Source: Sinisalibacter aestuarii (GTDB lineage Bacteria > Pseudomonadota > Alphaproteobacteria > Rhodobacterales > Rhodobacteraceae). Taken from it: 64,000 nt of DNA. The number at the start of each line of letters is the position of its first letter. Position 1 is the stretch's first letter. Of the stretch, positions 1 to 7,709 are shown piece by piece. Made by a program: the position numbers and the translations under genes. Below the pieces are notes generated by a model that saw only the letters and a list, made by a program, of their open reading frames with translations, did not search any database and was not told the origin of the DNA. The stretch is from the NCBI RefSeq assembly GCF_027923545.1, contig NZ_BROH01000001.1:881001-945000 (forward strand), given 5' to 3'.

Positions 1-706
1 CATAGTCGATCACCAGCGCCGCTCCCCCTTGCGTTGCGATCCGTGCTTCGATCTCGGCCATGATGGCCGGGGCGGATGGGCAGGTTTCCACCAGCTTGCC
101 CTCCGGCACATCGTCGCGTGCGGCCAGGGCGCCGGGATGCGCCGGGCCGCCCAAGCCGAAGGCCAGCGCGCCAGCCTCGGCGCCGACAAGGCGCTCCCGC
201 CAGCCAGCGCCGGCCCGCACGAACTGGCGGATCGGCAGCGCGTCGAAGAATTCATTGGCCACAAGGAAGAGCGGCGCGTCGGGCAGGGTGGTGGCGCTGT
301 CGTGGTGGGTCACCTCCATCCCGGCCAGCGCCGTGCGCTGTTTTTCGCGCAGGGGCGGCGAGGCTTCGACGAGGTGCAGCCGCAGGGCAGTGTGAAATCC
401 GGGCACGCCGCGCGTCGCCCGCAGGATATCGGCCATCAGCGTGCCACGCCCCGGCCCAAGCTCGGCCAGCGTGAACGGCGCGGGCGCGCCCTGATCCAGC
501 CAGCCCTGCGCCAGCGCCAGCCCGACAAGCTCGCCGAACATCTGGCTGACCTCCGGCGCGGTGGTGAAATCGCCCGCCGCGCCCAGCGGGTCGCGGGTGG
601 TGTAGTAGCCCAGCGTCGGGTGGGTCAGACACTCGGCCATGTAGTCGGATACGGGCATCGGCCCGGTTTCGGCGATCCGCGCGAGAAGGGCGTCGCGCAG
701 GCTCAT
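1..706 (-). CDS. midA: SAM-dependent methyltransferase, MidA/NDUFAF7 family (3' end outside window)
   Basis: Reading leftwards from the ATG at 706, the protein starts MSLRDALLARIAETG, followed by MAECLTHPTLGYYTTRDPLG, a typical MidA opening. It continues with LAELGPGRGTLMADILR, the SAM-binding glycine motif, and ends at the window edge in ALVIDY. The eukaryotic homologue NDUFAF7 dimethylates an arginine of complex I; the bacterial role is less certain. The start codon shares ATGA (703-706) with the lgt stop codon, so the two genes are translationally coupled. About 235 codons are visible of roughly 350 usual for the family. No standard start-to-stop ORF covers all of it because the C-terminus lies outside the window. 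Confidence 0.88.
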   Translation of the reverse strand, partial: MSLRDALLARIAETGPMPVSDYMAECLTHPTLGYYTTRDPLGAAGDFTTAPEVSQMFGELVGLALAQGWLDQGAPAPFTLAELGPGRGTLMADILRATRGVPGFHTALRLHLVEASPPLREKQRTALAGMEVTHHDSATTLPDAPLFLVANEFFDALPIRQFVRAGAGWRERLVGAEAGALAFGLGGPAHPGALAARDDVPEGKLVETCPSAPAIMAEIEARIATQGGAALVIDY

Positions 707-1578
707 GCGCGGGCGCGCCGGTTGGCCCAGAGGATGGTGAGTATGCCCGCCAGCACCATCGGCAGCGACAGGAGCTGGCCCATCGTCATGCCGAGGAATA
801 CCTGCCCGAAGGGATCGTCGGGGGTGATATATTGCGGGTCCGCCTGCCGGAAGAATTCGACGATGAAGCGCGACATGCCATAGCCCAGAAAGAACGTGCC
901 CGCGATCCGGCCCGGCACTTTCAGCCAGCCCCGGCCCCAGGCGAGGACGATCAGCACGAGCATCAGCACCAGCCCCTCCAACCCGGCCTCGTAAAGTTGT
1001 GACGGGTGGCGGGCGCAGGGTGCGGCGGCGGTGGCGCAGGATTGCGCAAGCTCACCGGGGAAGATCACGCCCCAGGGCAGATCGGTCGGGCGGCCCCAAA
1101 GCTCGGCATTGATGAAATTCGCCACCCGCACCAGGCCCAGCGCCGGTGGCGTGGCCAGCGCCAGCAGGTCTGCGATGCTCGCGGTGGCCAGCTTGTGCTT
1201 GCGCGAGAACAGCCACACCCCCACCACGACGCCGAGAAAGCCGCCGTGAAACGCCATGCCGCCCATCCAGACCTTCGGAATGTCGAGCGGATGGCTGAGG
1301 TAATAGCCCGGCTGATAGAACAGCACGAAGCCGAGCCGGCCGCCGACGATGATCGAGATCACCATCCATGTCACCAGCTCCTCAAGCTGCGCTTTCGTCA
1401 TCGGCGCGGCGTCGCGCCAGAGGGCCGGGGCGGCGATGGCGCGGGCGATGATCCACCAGCCGATCAGGATGCCGACGATATAGCCGAGCGCATACCAGCG
1501 GATGGCGAGATGCAAGCCGCCGATATCCACGGCAAACAGCTCGGGCGAAATGTCGGGAAAGGGGATCGCGGCAAACAT
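703..1578 (-). CDS. lgt: Prolipoprotein diacylglyceryl transferase Lgt
   Basis: This 291-residue polytopic inner-membrane enzyme transfers diacylglycerol from phosphatidylglycerol to the lipobox cysteine of prolipoproteins, the first step of lipoprotein maturation. Family motifs are visible: GGRLG near residues 79-83, HGGFLG at 111-116, and RVANFINAELWGRP at 151-164, which contains the essential arginine. The usual glycine before the asparagine in this last motif is alanine here. The open frame extends upstream to 2139, but that extension is antisense to ubiK and the CAP gene and lacks lipoprotein-transferase character. MFAAIPFPDISPELF is therefore taken as the start. The stop overlaps the midA start. 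Confidence 0.95.
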   Translation of the reverse strand: MFAAIPFPDISPELFAVDIGGLHLAIRWYALGYIVGILIGWWIIARAIAAPALWRDAAPMTKAQLEELVTWMVISIIVGGRLGFVLFYQPGYYLSHPLDIPKVWMGGMAFHGGFLGVVVGVWLFSRKHKLATASIADLLALATPPALGLVRVANFINAELWGRPTDLPWGVIFPGELAQSCATAAAPCARHPSQLYEAGLEGLVLMLVLIVLAWGRGWLKVPGRIAGTFFLGYGMSRFIVEFFRQADPQYITPDDPFGQVFLGMTMGQLLSLPMVLAGILTILWANRRARA

Positions 1579-1671
1579 GCGCCCTGATTGGCGCTGGCCG
1601 GACGGGGTGTCAACCTTGTGCATCGCCGCGCTCTCGCCCATATAGAGCGAAAGTGATTTGGAGGCTTGCCC

Positions 1672-1923
1672 ATGTCGACCCGCAACAAGGTCTTTGACGA
1701 TTTCTCGCAGCTCTTCACCAACGCGATGGGCGTGGCGCAGGGGGCCAAGACCGAGGCCGAGACGGCGATGAAAAGCTGGATGGACCGCTGGCTGGCCGAC
1801 CGACAGCTTGTCACCCGCGAAGAGTTCGACGCCGTGCGCGCGATGGCTCAGAAGGCGCGGGAAGAGAACGAGGCGCTGAAAGCGCGCATCGAGGCGCTGG
1901 AAGCCGCCGCCAACAAGGGCTGA
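1672..1923 (+). CDS. ubiK: Ubiquinone biosynthesis accessory factor UbiK (BMFP/YqiC family)
   Basis: This is an 83-residue protein starting MSTRNKVFDDFSQLFTNAMG. A middle amphipathic helix (AKTEAETAMKSWMDRWLADR) is followed by a C-terminal coiled coil with a heptad pattern (EENEALKARIEALEAAANKG). That layout and length match UbiK, which associates with UbiJ and membrane lipids in aerobic ubiquinone synthesis. The ATG at 1672 is preceded by TTGGAGG at a good distance. An in-frame TTG at 1666 is less likely. It is transcribed divergently from lgt, with a 93-bp gap, and runs directly into the CAP-domain gene. Confidence 0.85.
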   Translation: MSTRNKVFDDFSQLFTNAMGVAQGAKTEAETAMKSWMDRWLADRQLVTREEFDAVRAMAQKAREENEALKARIEALEAAANKG

Positions 1924-1925
1924 GC

Positions 1926-2384
1926 TTGCGCGCGCTGGCCGCATTCGTCCTCGCCCTGCTGCCCGGCATGGCGGTGGCGGATTGCACGGCGCCCGCCAAT
2001 CTTGCCCAGCTTCGCACCGATATGGCCAAGGCTGTAAACGCGCAGCGCAACGCCAACGGGCGGGTGCCGCTCGGCCATGCGCCCAGGCTTGACGAAGCCG
2101 CCATGGCCCATGCCTGCTGGATGGCGGAAACGGGCACATTCTCGCATCGCGGTGCGGGCGGCAGCTTGCCGAAGCGGCGGATCAGGGCCACCGGCTACCG
2201 CACCCACCTCACCGCCGAAAACATCGCCTGGGGCCAGCGGACGGCGGCGCAGGTGGTGGCCGAATGGATGCAATCGCCCGGCCACCGCAAGAACATCCTG
2301 CTGGGCGGGATCGACGAATACGGCATCGGCATCGCGGTGATGCAGGGCCGCCTCGTCTGGGTGATGGACTATGCCGCCCACTAG
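1926..2384 (+). CDS. Secreted CAP-domain (SCP/PR-1-like) protein
   Basis: This 152-residue protein begins at TTG, two bases after the ubiK stop; no other start fits before the signal peptide (LRALAAFVLALLPGMAVAD). The mature part is a compact CAP domain: VNAQRNANGRVPL, a first histidine in MAHACWMAE, FSHRGAGG, AENIAWGQ, and the SPGHRKNIL signature followed by YGIGIAV. Bacterial CAP proteins are small periplasmic or secreted proteins of mostly unknown role; some bind lipid or act on cell-wall material. The two histidines and glutamate of the CAP cavity appear to be present. It is probably co-transcribed with ubiK. Confidence 0.87.
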   Translation: MRALAAFVLALLPGMAVADCTAPANLAQLRTDMAKAVNAQRNANGRVPLGHAPRLDEAAMAHACWMAETGTFSHRGAGGSLPKRRIRATGYRTHLTAENIAWGQRTAAQVVAEWMQSPGHRKNILLGGIDEYGIGIAVMQGRLVWVMDYAAH

Positions 2385-2470
2385 CCGGCTTGCCGGAAAA
2401 CTGAAACCCAGGCGCAAGACAGGTGGCGAATCCGGCCCCCGAATGCAGGCTTCCTGAAAGCCCGTCCCTC

Positions 2471-2517
2471 ATTCATCTTGCCGAAAATATCCCGGGGGTC
2501 CGGGGGCTGGCCCCCGG
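2471..2517. repeat. Intergenic GC-rich hairpin element of Rhodobacteraceae type
   Basis: An AT-rich lead (ATTCATCTTGCCGAAAATAT) is followed by a hairpin with arms CCGGGGGC (2500-2507) and GCCCCCGG (2510-2517). It lies between the convergent CAP and SseB-family genes, where it could stop transcription from both sides. From memory, elements of this form recur many times in Rhodobacteraceae genomes. Only one copy is seen in this window. Confidence 0.55.
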
Positions 2518-2525
2518 TCCGGCCC

Positions 2526-3362
2526 TCAGTTCAGGATCGGCGGCTTGGTCGGATCGCTGCCCGGCCCGGCATGCACTTCCTCGAACCCGTCTTCGTCCCG
2601 CTCGCCCGCCTCCGGGTCGGGAAATTCGTAGCGCAGCCCCATATGGTCGAGATGTTCGCAGATCGGATCGTTCGAGGCGAAGAAGGCCACGTCGACCGCG
2701 GCGAGGTCGGTGCCGGAGAAAACCAGCGCCTCATGCGTCGCGCGTGCCAGTGCCTGCTCGGCGCCGGGCTCTGCGTCGATGAAGGCGAGCAGCCAGCCGT
2801 CGCTGTCGTCGGAATAGGTGCCTTTGACGAAGACGGCGTGAGACGCGAGGCCGGCGGCGGTCACCAGCTTTTCCTCAAGCCCCTCGATCAGCCCGTCGGG
2901 CAGGCCGAAGGGGGGCGCGATGGCGACGAGGTTGCGCTCGCCTTCCTCGGGTTTGATGTCGAGCGTATCGGCCAGCCAGTCCATCGCCGCGGCGGGCAGG
3001 GTGATCGACGAGACCGCGACATCGAGGTTCAGCGCTAGCCCCACGCCTTGCCCGGCGATTGATTGCGCGATCACCCGGCCGGGCAGGGCGGCATAGGGCA
3101 GGGCGTCGTTCTTGTAGCTCGCGGCGAAGGAGCCGAGCCGCTCTTCGGTGTCGAAGACCAGTGCATAGCGGTCGATATTGGCGGTGTCCTGATTGTCGAA
3201 CTCCAGAACTTCGGGGTCGAGCACCGCGCCCTCGGGTTCGCGGCTGAGCAGCAGAAACAGCGTGGTGTCGGCGAGGCGCTGGTAGAATTTCAGCCGCAGC
3301 GCGTCGTCCTCGGGGTTCTCCATCATGTCCGTATGGGCATGGTCGAGCGGCGTCATGGCCAT
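2526..3362 (-). CDS. SseB-family protein
   Basis: This is a 278-residue protein with MTPLDHAHTDMMENPEDD at the start and two SseB-like halves. The first contains FYQRLADTTLFLLL, LVFDTEERL and the IAGQGVGLALNLDV segment typical of SseB N-terminal domains. The second contains GLIEGLEEKLVTAAGL and FIDAEPGAEQALARATHEAL. Roseobacters carry such proteins commonly; their function is unknown. The ATG at 3362 overlaps the preceding gene's stop by one base (TGATG) and has GGGAGGAA nine bases upstream. The next ATG, at 3356, is also possible. It probably forms a two-gene unit with the uracil-DNA glycosylase-like gene. Confidence 0.78.
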   Translation of the reverse strand: MAMTPLDHAHTDMMENPEDDALRLKFYQRLADTTLFLLLSREPEGAVLDPEVLEFDNQDTANIDRYALVFDTEERLGSFAASYKNDALPYAALPGRVIAQSIAGQGVGLALNLDVAVSSITLPAAAMDWLADTLDIKPEEGERNLVAIAPPFGLPDGLIEGLEEKLVTAAGLASHAVFVKGTYSDDSDGWLLAFIDAEPGAEQALARATHEALVFSGTDLAAVDVAFFASNDPICEHLDHMGLRYEFPDPEAGERDEDGFEEVHAGPGSDPTKPPILN

Positions 3363-3955
3363 CAGGTGTTTCCTCCCAATTCTTCTGTCATGCGGTCGCG
3401 CAGCACCGGCAGCAGCTCGGCCTCGAACCACGGATTTTTCTTCAGCCATCCCGTATTGCGCCAGGACGGGTGAGGCAAGGGGAAGACACGGGGCGCATGG
3501 TCGCGCCAGCCGCGCACGGTGTCGGTCAATGCGCCGCGCGTGCCCAGGTAGCGGCGCTGCGCATGGGCGCCCACCAGCAGGGTAAGGCGGACATTCGGCA
3601 GCGCGGCGTCGACGGCATCATGCCAGGTTTCGGCGCAGAGCCCGGGCGGCGGCAGGTCGCTGCCGCGCGCATCGTAGCCGGGGAAGCAGAAGGCCATCGG
3701 CGTGATGGCGATCCGGGCGCGGTCGTAGAACACATCGCGGCTCACCCCCATCCAGTCGCGCAGACGGTCGCCGGAGGCGTCGTTGAACGGCAACCCGCTC
3801 TCATGCACCCGCATTCCCGGGGCCTGCCCGACGACACGGATCGTCGCCTCGGGCGAAAACCAGGCGACGGGGCGTGGCGCATGGGCCGTCTTCGTCGCGG
3901 CGAAGCGGTCGGCGCAGAGGCGGCAGGCGCGGATCTGGTCGGTGAGCGCGGGCAT
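3362..3955 (-). CDS. Uracil-DNA glycosylase superfamily protein
   Basis: This is a 197-residue protein. CRLCADRF near the N-terminus resembles a remnant of the cysteine pair in family 4-like glycosylases. Next comes VVGQAPGMRVHESGLPFNDASGDRL, the motif 1 region (GQAPG), with FNDASGDRLRDWMG forming the uracil pocket. The C-terminal PLPHPSWRN corresponds to the DNA-intercalating H-P-S motif. The role would be excision of uracil or related damaged bases. The Fe-S cluster of UdgA is unlikely because only two cysteines sit near the N-terminus and no matching pair is obvious later. The start MPALTDQ is chosen because the upstream frame is antisense to the ArsR gene. Confidence 0.8.
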   Translation of the reverse strand: MPALTDQIRACRLCADRFAATKTAHAPRPVAWFSPEATIRVVGQAPGMRVHESGLPFNDASGDRLRDWMGVSRDVFYDRARIAITPMAFCFPGYDARGSDLPPPGLCAETWHDAVDAALPNVRLTLLVGAHAQRRYLGTRGALTDTVRGWRDHAPRVFPLPHPSWRNTGWLKKNPWFEAELLPVLRDRMTEELGGNT

Positions 3956-4003
3956 GGGCAATGAGATAGGGGCGCGGTGGGGGGCGGGCAAGCAGCGCAG
4001 AAG

Positions 4004-4021
4004 TTTCGACACTTCTCGAAA
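4004..4021. promoter_or_regulatory. Inverted repeat upstream of the ArsR-family gene
   Basis: TTTCGA (4004-4009) and TCGAAA (4016-4021) are perfect arms around a 6-bp spacer, 41 bp before the ArsR-family start codon. It is one of two inverted repeats in this short AT-rich divergent promoter and is a plausible operator half of an autoregulatory circuit. Confidence 0.45.
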
Positions 4022-4047
4022 TAAATTGCATAGCGATAAACGCTTCG

Positions 4048-4063
4048 ATATTTCTAGAAATAT
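4048..4063. promoter_or_regulatory. 16-bp perfect palindrome overlapping the ArsR-family start codon
   Basis: ATATTTCTAGAAATAT is fully self-complementary, and its last two bases are the first two of the ATG at 4062. Its core TTTCTAGAAA resembles the arms of the repeat at 4004-4021. ArsR-type dimers bind AT-rich palindromes of this size, so this is the best candidate autoregulatory operator. It also leaves no classical Shine-Dalgarno sequence, so the regulator may be translated from a near-leaderless transcript. Confidence 0.55.
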
Positions 4064-4409
4064 GAAAAACGAATCGTGCCAGATTACCGCCCTTCCCGTC
4101 GAGGTTGCCGCCTCGGCCTTCGCCGCTCTCGGCTCCGAACAGCGCCTCGGGGTGCTGCGCGTTCTTGTCCGGGCCGGTCCTGACGGCCTGACGATGGGCG
4201 CGTTGGGCCAGCGCACCGGGGTGACGGGATCGACGCTGACCCACCACCTGAAGATCCTCGCGGGCGCCGGTCTGGTCACACAGGAAAAACGGGGCCGCTC
4301 CATCATCTGTGGCGCGGCCGACTACGATATCATGCGTGCGCTGGCGGATTATCTCCTGTCGGAATGCTGCGCCGATTGCGGGCCCGGGGAGGGGCATGAC
4401 CATGGCTGA
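4062..4409 (+). CDS. ArsR/SmtB-family transcriptional regulator
   Basis: This 115-residue winged-helix protein has AASAFAALGSEQRLGVLRVLV, then the recognition region GALGQRTGVTGSTLTHHLKIL, then the wing AGLVTQEKRGRSIICG. It ends in SECCADCGPGEGHDHG, a Cys- and His-rich tail that could bind a soft metal or arsenic. This is inference; a canonical ELCVCD site is absent. The coding region overlaps the downstream permease start by 8 bp. The start codon sits inside a palindrome, which points to autorepression. The pairing with a COG0701 permease suggests metalloid or heavy-metal stress. Confidence 0.88.
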   Translation: MKNESCQITALPVEVAASAFAALGSEQRLGVLRVLVRAGPDGLTMGALGQRTGVTGSTLTHHLKILAGAGLVTQEKRGRSIICGAADYDIMRALADYLLSECCADCGPGEGHDHG

Positions 4410-5442
4410 GACCACCCAGCAGACATCCCTTACGGGCAAGTTCAGGCCAGATGGCGCTTGGGTCGCCATCGCCGCGATCCCGGTGATCCTCGCGATTTTC
4501 GCACCGGCCGAGCTTTTGCCCACCTTGCGCTTTGCCGGCGGTGCGATTGCCCATACCGGCGTGTTTATCCTCTTCGCGGTCTTCGCTGTGGCCTACATGA
4601 AGGCGACCGGCGCGGAGAACTTGCTTGCGCGTGCCTTCGAGGGGCGCGAGGTGCGGATGATCGTGCTTGCGGCGCTGATGGGCGGGCTTTCGCCCTTCTG
4701 CTCCTGCGAGGTCATTCCCTTCATCGCCGCCCTGCTGGCGGTGGGCGCGCCGCTCTCGGCGGTCATGGCCTTCTGGCTCGCTTCGCCGCTGATGGACCCG
4801 GCGATGTTCTTCATCACCGCCGGCGAGCTTGGAATGCCCTTCGCGCTGGGCAAGACGGCGGCGGCGGTGGGCCTGGGATTGCTCGGGGGCTTCGCAACGC
4901 GCGCCCTTGCCACCTCGCCGCTCTTTGCCAATCCGCTGAAACACGCGCCCGTCAAAAGCTGCGGCTGTGCCTCCTCCTGTTCCTCCGATGCGCCGTTTTC
5001 CGGCAAGGTCGTCTGGCGGTTCTGGCCGGACCCGCAGCGCCGCGCCACCTTCCGCGCGACGGCGTGGGACAATATCCTGTTCCTCGGCAAGTGGCTGCTG
5101 CTGGCCTACCTTATCGAAGCCCTGATGCTGCGCTATATTCCCGCCGATCTCATCGCTCGTGTGCTTGGCGGCGATGGGCTCTGGCCCGTGGTGCTGGGCG
5201 CGCTGGTTGGTGCCCCGGCCTATCTTAACGGCTATGCGGCGGTGCCGATGGTGGCAGGGCTGCTGGATCAGGGCATGAGCCCCGGTGCGGCGATGTCCTT
5301 CGTCATCGCCGGAGGGGTGAGCTGCATCCCGGCGGCGGTGGCAGTCTGGGCGCTCGTCAAGCCGCGTGTTTTTGCGGCATATCTTGGCCTCGCCGTCGCC
5401 GGATCCATCATTGCCGGGCTTGCCTGGGGCGCGATCGCCTGA
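4402..5442 (+). CDS. COG0701/ArsP-like permease
   Basis: This is a 346-residue membrane protein with about eight hydrophobic segments. It has the family motif SPFCSCEVIPFIAALL in the first half and GAPAYLNGYAAVPM with ISCIP-like VSCIPAAVAVW in the second. A cysteine-rich loop, SCGCASSCSS, lies in the centre. Members include ArsP, an exporter of methylated or aromatic arsenicals, and uncharacterised permeases paired with ArsR-type regulators. The second ATG (4402) is preferred because GGGGAGGGG lies seven bases upstream; the ATG at 4396 would be too close. It overlaps the regulator gene, so the two form an operon. Confidence 0.85.
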   Translation: MAETTQQTSLTGKFRPDGAWVAIAAIPVILAIFAPAELLPTLRFAGGAIAHTGVFILFAVFAVAYMKATGAENLLARAFEGREVRMIVLAALMGGLSPFCSCEVIPFIAALLAVGAPLSAVMAFWLASPLMDPAMFFITAGELGMPFALGKTAAAVGLGLLGGFATRALATSPLFANPLKHAPVKSCGCASSCSSDAPFSGKVVWRFWPDPQRRATFRATAWDNILFLGKWLLLAYLIEALMLRYIPADLIARVLGGDGLWPVVLGALVGAPAYLNGYAAVPMVAGLLDQGMSPGAAMSFVIAGGVSCIPAAVAVWALVKPRVFAAYLGLAVAGSIIAGLAWGAIA

Positions 5443-5521
5443 TCGCTCCGGCAGCCCGGTTGTTCCTGCGCGCCAGTTGGATTATGTCAGCCGGACAGAC
5501 GAATGCGACGGGAGCACGGGC

Positions 5522-6820
5522 ATGTACCGGGTGTGGAACTTCATCAGCAACTACTCTTTGCTCCTGATCCTCGGCGCCGTACTGGCGCTGGCCTGGGCCA
5601 ATGTCGATCCGAACAGCTACCATCATTTCGTCGAATACCCGCTGTGGTTCAATTCGTGGTTCGGCAGCGACATTCATCACTGGACGCTGGCCTATGGCGA
5701 TGCCGCCCATCACTACGAGATCGGCGATGTCGAGAAGGTGGTGACCGTCCACTACCTCGTGAACGACATGCTCATGGCCTTCTTCTTTGCCATCGCGGCC
5801 AAGGAAGTCTGGGAGGCGGTGATCCTGAAAAACGGCTCGCTCCGGGGCCGCAAGGCCGCCACGCCGCTGGTGGCGACGGCGGGCGGGATGCTCGGGCCGA
5901 TCGCCGTCTATCTCGGGCTGGCGCTGTTTCTCGGGTCGGAAACCTTCGATGCGGTGCATCGCGGATGGGCGATCCCGACCGCGACGGATATCGCCTTTTC
6001 CTATCTCGTGGGCCGGATCGTGTTCGGCGCGGGCCACCCGGCGGTGCGCTTCCTGCTGCTTCTCGCCATCGCCGACGATGCGGGCGGGCTGATCATCCTG
6101 GCGATTTTCTATCCGTCGGGCGAGCTGGCGCCGGAATGGCTGCTGGTCTCCTTCGGGGCCGCGCTGGCCGTTTACGGGCTGTTCAACTGGCTGCCGCGCC
6201 GGCTCGACGTTGGTAAGCAGACGCGACCCTATTCGACCTGGGTGCGCAAATATCTGAACTTCTGGCCCTATGCGCTGGCCGGTGCGGTGAGCTGGTTTGC
6301 CTTCGCGCAGTCCGGGATTCACCCCGCGCTCGGGCTTCTGCCCATCGTGCCCGCAATCCCGCATGCCGACCGTGCCTTCGGCATCTTCGCCGAGGCCGAA
6401 AAATACCTGACCGACCTGCTGAACGTGATCGAGCACGCTCTGAAGAACCCGGTGGAGGTGATTCTCTTCTTCTTCGGGCTGGCCAATGCCGGGGTCGAGT
6501 TCAGCGCGATCAGCGCCCCGACCTGGCTGGTGCTGGCGGGCCTGCTGATCGGCAAGCCGCTTGGCATCTTTCTCTTTGGCTGGATCGCCGCGCGCCCGCT
6601 CGGGCTTGGGCTGCCGGCCGGGATGCGCCCGGCCGATCTGGTGGTGATCGGCGCGGTTGCGGCCATCGGCTTTACCGTGGCGCTGTTCGTGGCCTCCGTC
6701 GCCTTCGATCCCGGCCCGGTGCAGGACGCGGCGAAGATGGGGGCGCTGTTCAGTTTCGGCGCTGCGGCGATCGCGATCCTTGCGGGCAAAGTGTTTCGGG
6801 TTCAGAAACAACAGGGATAG
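5522..6820 (+). CDS. nhaA: Na+/H+ antiporter NhaA
   Basis: This 432-residue polytopic antiporter exchanges sodium for protons across the inner membrane. Diagnostic motifs are WAIPTATDIAFSYLVG, containing the first aspartate, and AIADDAGGLIILAIFY, containing the Asp-Asp ion-binding pair. Later come VEVILFFFGLANAGVEF and IGFTVALFVASVAF. The length fits the longer NhaA class common in alphaproteobacteria. ATG 5522 has GGGAG upstream; the longer open frame back to 5366 overlaps the permease gene and is not used. It follows the metalloid permease by 79 bp on the same strand, but with no evident functional link. Confidence 0.93.
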   Translation: MYRVWNFISNYSLLLILGAVLALAWANVDPNSYHHFVEYPLWFNSWFGSDIHHWTLAYGDAAHHYEIGDVEKVVTVHYLVNDMLMAFFFAIAAKEVWEAVILKNGSLRGRKAATPLVATAGGMLGPIAVYLGLALFLGSETFDAVHRGWAIPTATDIAFSYLVGRIVFGAGHPAVRFLLLLAIADDAGGLIILAIFYPSGELAPEWLLVSFGAALAVYGLFNWLPRRLDVGKQTRPYSTWVRKYLNFWPYALAGAVSWFAFAQSGIHPALGLLPIVPAIPHADRAFGIFAEAEKYLTDLLNVIEHALKNPVEVILFFFGLANAGVEFSAISAPTWLVLAGLLIGKPLGIFLFGWIAARPLGLGLPAGMRPADLVVIGAVAAIGFTVALFVASVAFDPGPVQDAAKMGALFSFGAAAIAILAGKVFRVQKQQG

Positions 6821-7049
6821 GCGCGGGCGCATGGCCCTCGCAGAACAAGGGGGTCGCGGCTGCGGTGTTTCCTGTGCGACAACAAACAGAGGCCGAATCC
6901 GTCAAGATTCCGCCACAATTGGTGTGAATCCGTTGTCTTGCGGGGAATTTGTCCGACATAATGGCGCCCAATTGGCCCTATATATCCCGATATTAACGAA
7001 GCTCGGATAAACGGGCAGCAAGGCAAAGAGCGGATCCAAGGCACGCCGC

Positions 7050-7709
7050 ATGATCGAGTTCAAAAACGTGAGCAAGTCCTTCTGGACCGGCAAGCAGCGC
7101 AAGGTCATTCTCGACCAGGCGTCGTTTCGCGTTGAACTGGGCCAGAGCTTTGGCATCCTCGCGCCGAACGGCTCGGGCAAGACGACGATCATCAACATGA
7201 TGGCGGGGCTCGAAAAGCCCGACGAGGGCGAGATCCGGCGCACCAGCCGCGTCTCATTCCCGCTCGGGTTCATGGGCGGGGTGGTGAGCAAGCTCTCGGC
7301 GAAGGAAAACGCCCGCTACATTGCCCAGCTCTACGGGCTCGACCCGGACTATATCGAGGCCTATACGCGCTGGCTCTGCGGCCTTGAGGAATATTACGAT
7401 TTTCCGCTCGGCACATATTCGGCGGGGATGCGCGCGCGCTTCTCCTTTTCGCTCCTGCTGGCGCTCGATTTCGATATCTATCTGATCGACGAGGGCATGC
7501 CGCAGACGACCGATGCCGAGTTCAACCGAAAGGCCGGCGATGCGCTGCGCGAACGGCTCGAAAGTGCGACCGTGATCATCGTCAGCCACCAGGCGAAGAC
7601 GCTGGAAAAGTTTGCAAGTTCTGCTGGCGTCCTGCGCGACGGCCAGTTGTACATTTTTGACACCTTGGAAGAGGCGAAACAGCTCTATGACTACTCCACC
7701 CAAGGCTAA
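7050..7709 (+). CDS. kpsT: Capsular polysaccharide ABC exporter, ATP-binding protein (KpsT-like)
   Basis: This is a 219-residue ATPase of the ABC-2 polysaccharide exporter type. Walker A is GILAPNGSGKTT (residues 36-47), where the family usually has GRNGSGKST. The signature is TYSAGMRARF near 122-131, Walker B is FDIYLIDEG, and SHQ contains the switch histidine. The next gene is KpsE-like and overlaps this one by 23 bp. The membrane partner KpsM is not present in the window. The upstream 229-bp intergenic region is AT-rich around TATATATCCC, but no promoter can be called with confidence. Confidence 0.9.
   Translation: MIEFKNVSKSFWTGKQRKVILDQASFRVELGQSFGILAPNGSGKTTIINMMAGLEKPDEGEIRRTSRVSFPLGFMGGVVSKLSAKENARYIAQLYGLDPDYIEAYTRWLCGLEEYYDFPLGTYSAGMRARFSFSLLLALDFDIYLIDEGMPQTTDAEFNRKAGDALRERLESATVIIVSHQAKTLEKFASSAGVLRDGQLYIFDTLEEAKQLYDYSTQG

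Noticed and set aside
2471-2517. Possible CRISPR-like repeat
   Set aside because: Only a single copy is present with no spacer array. No CRISPR array or cas gene was seen anywhere in the window.
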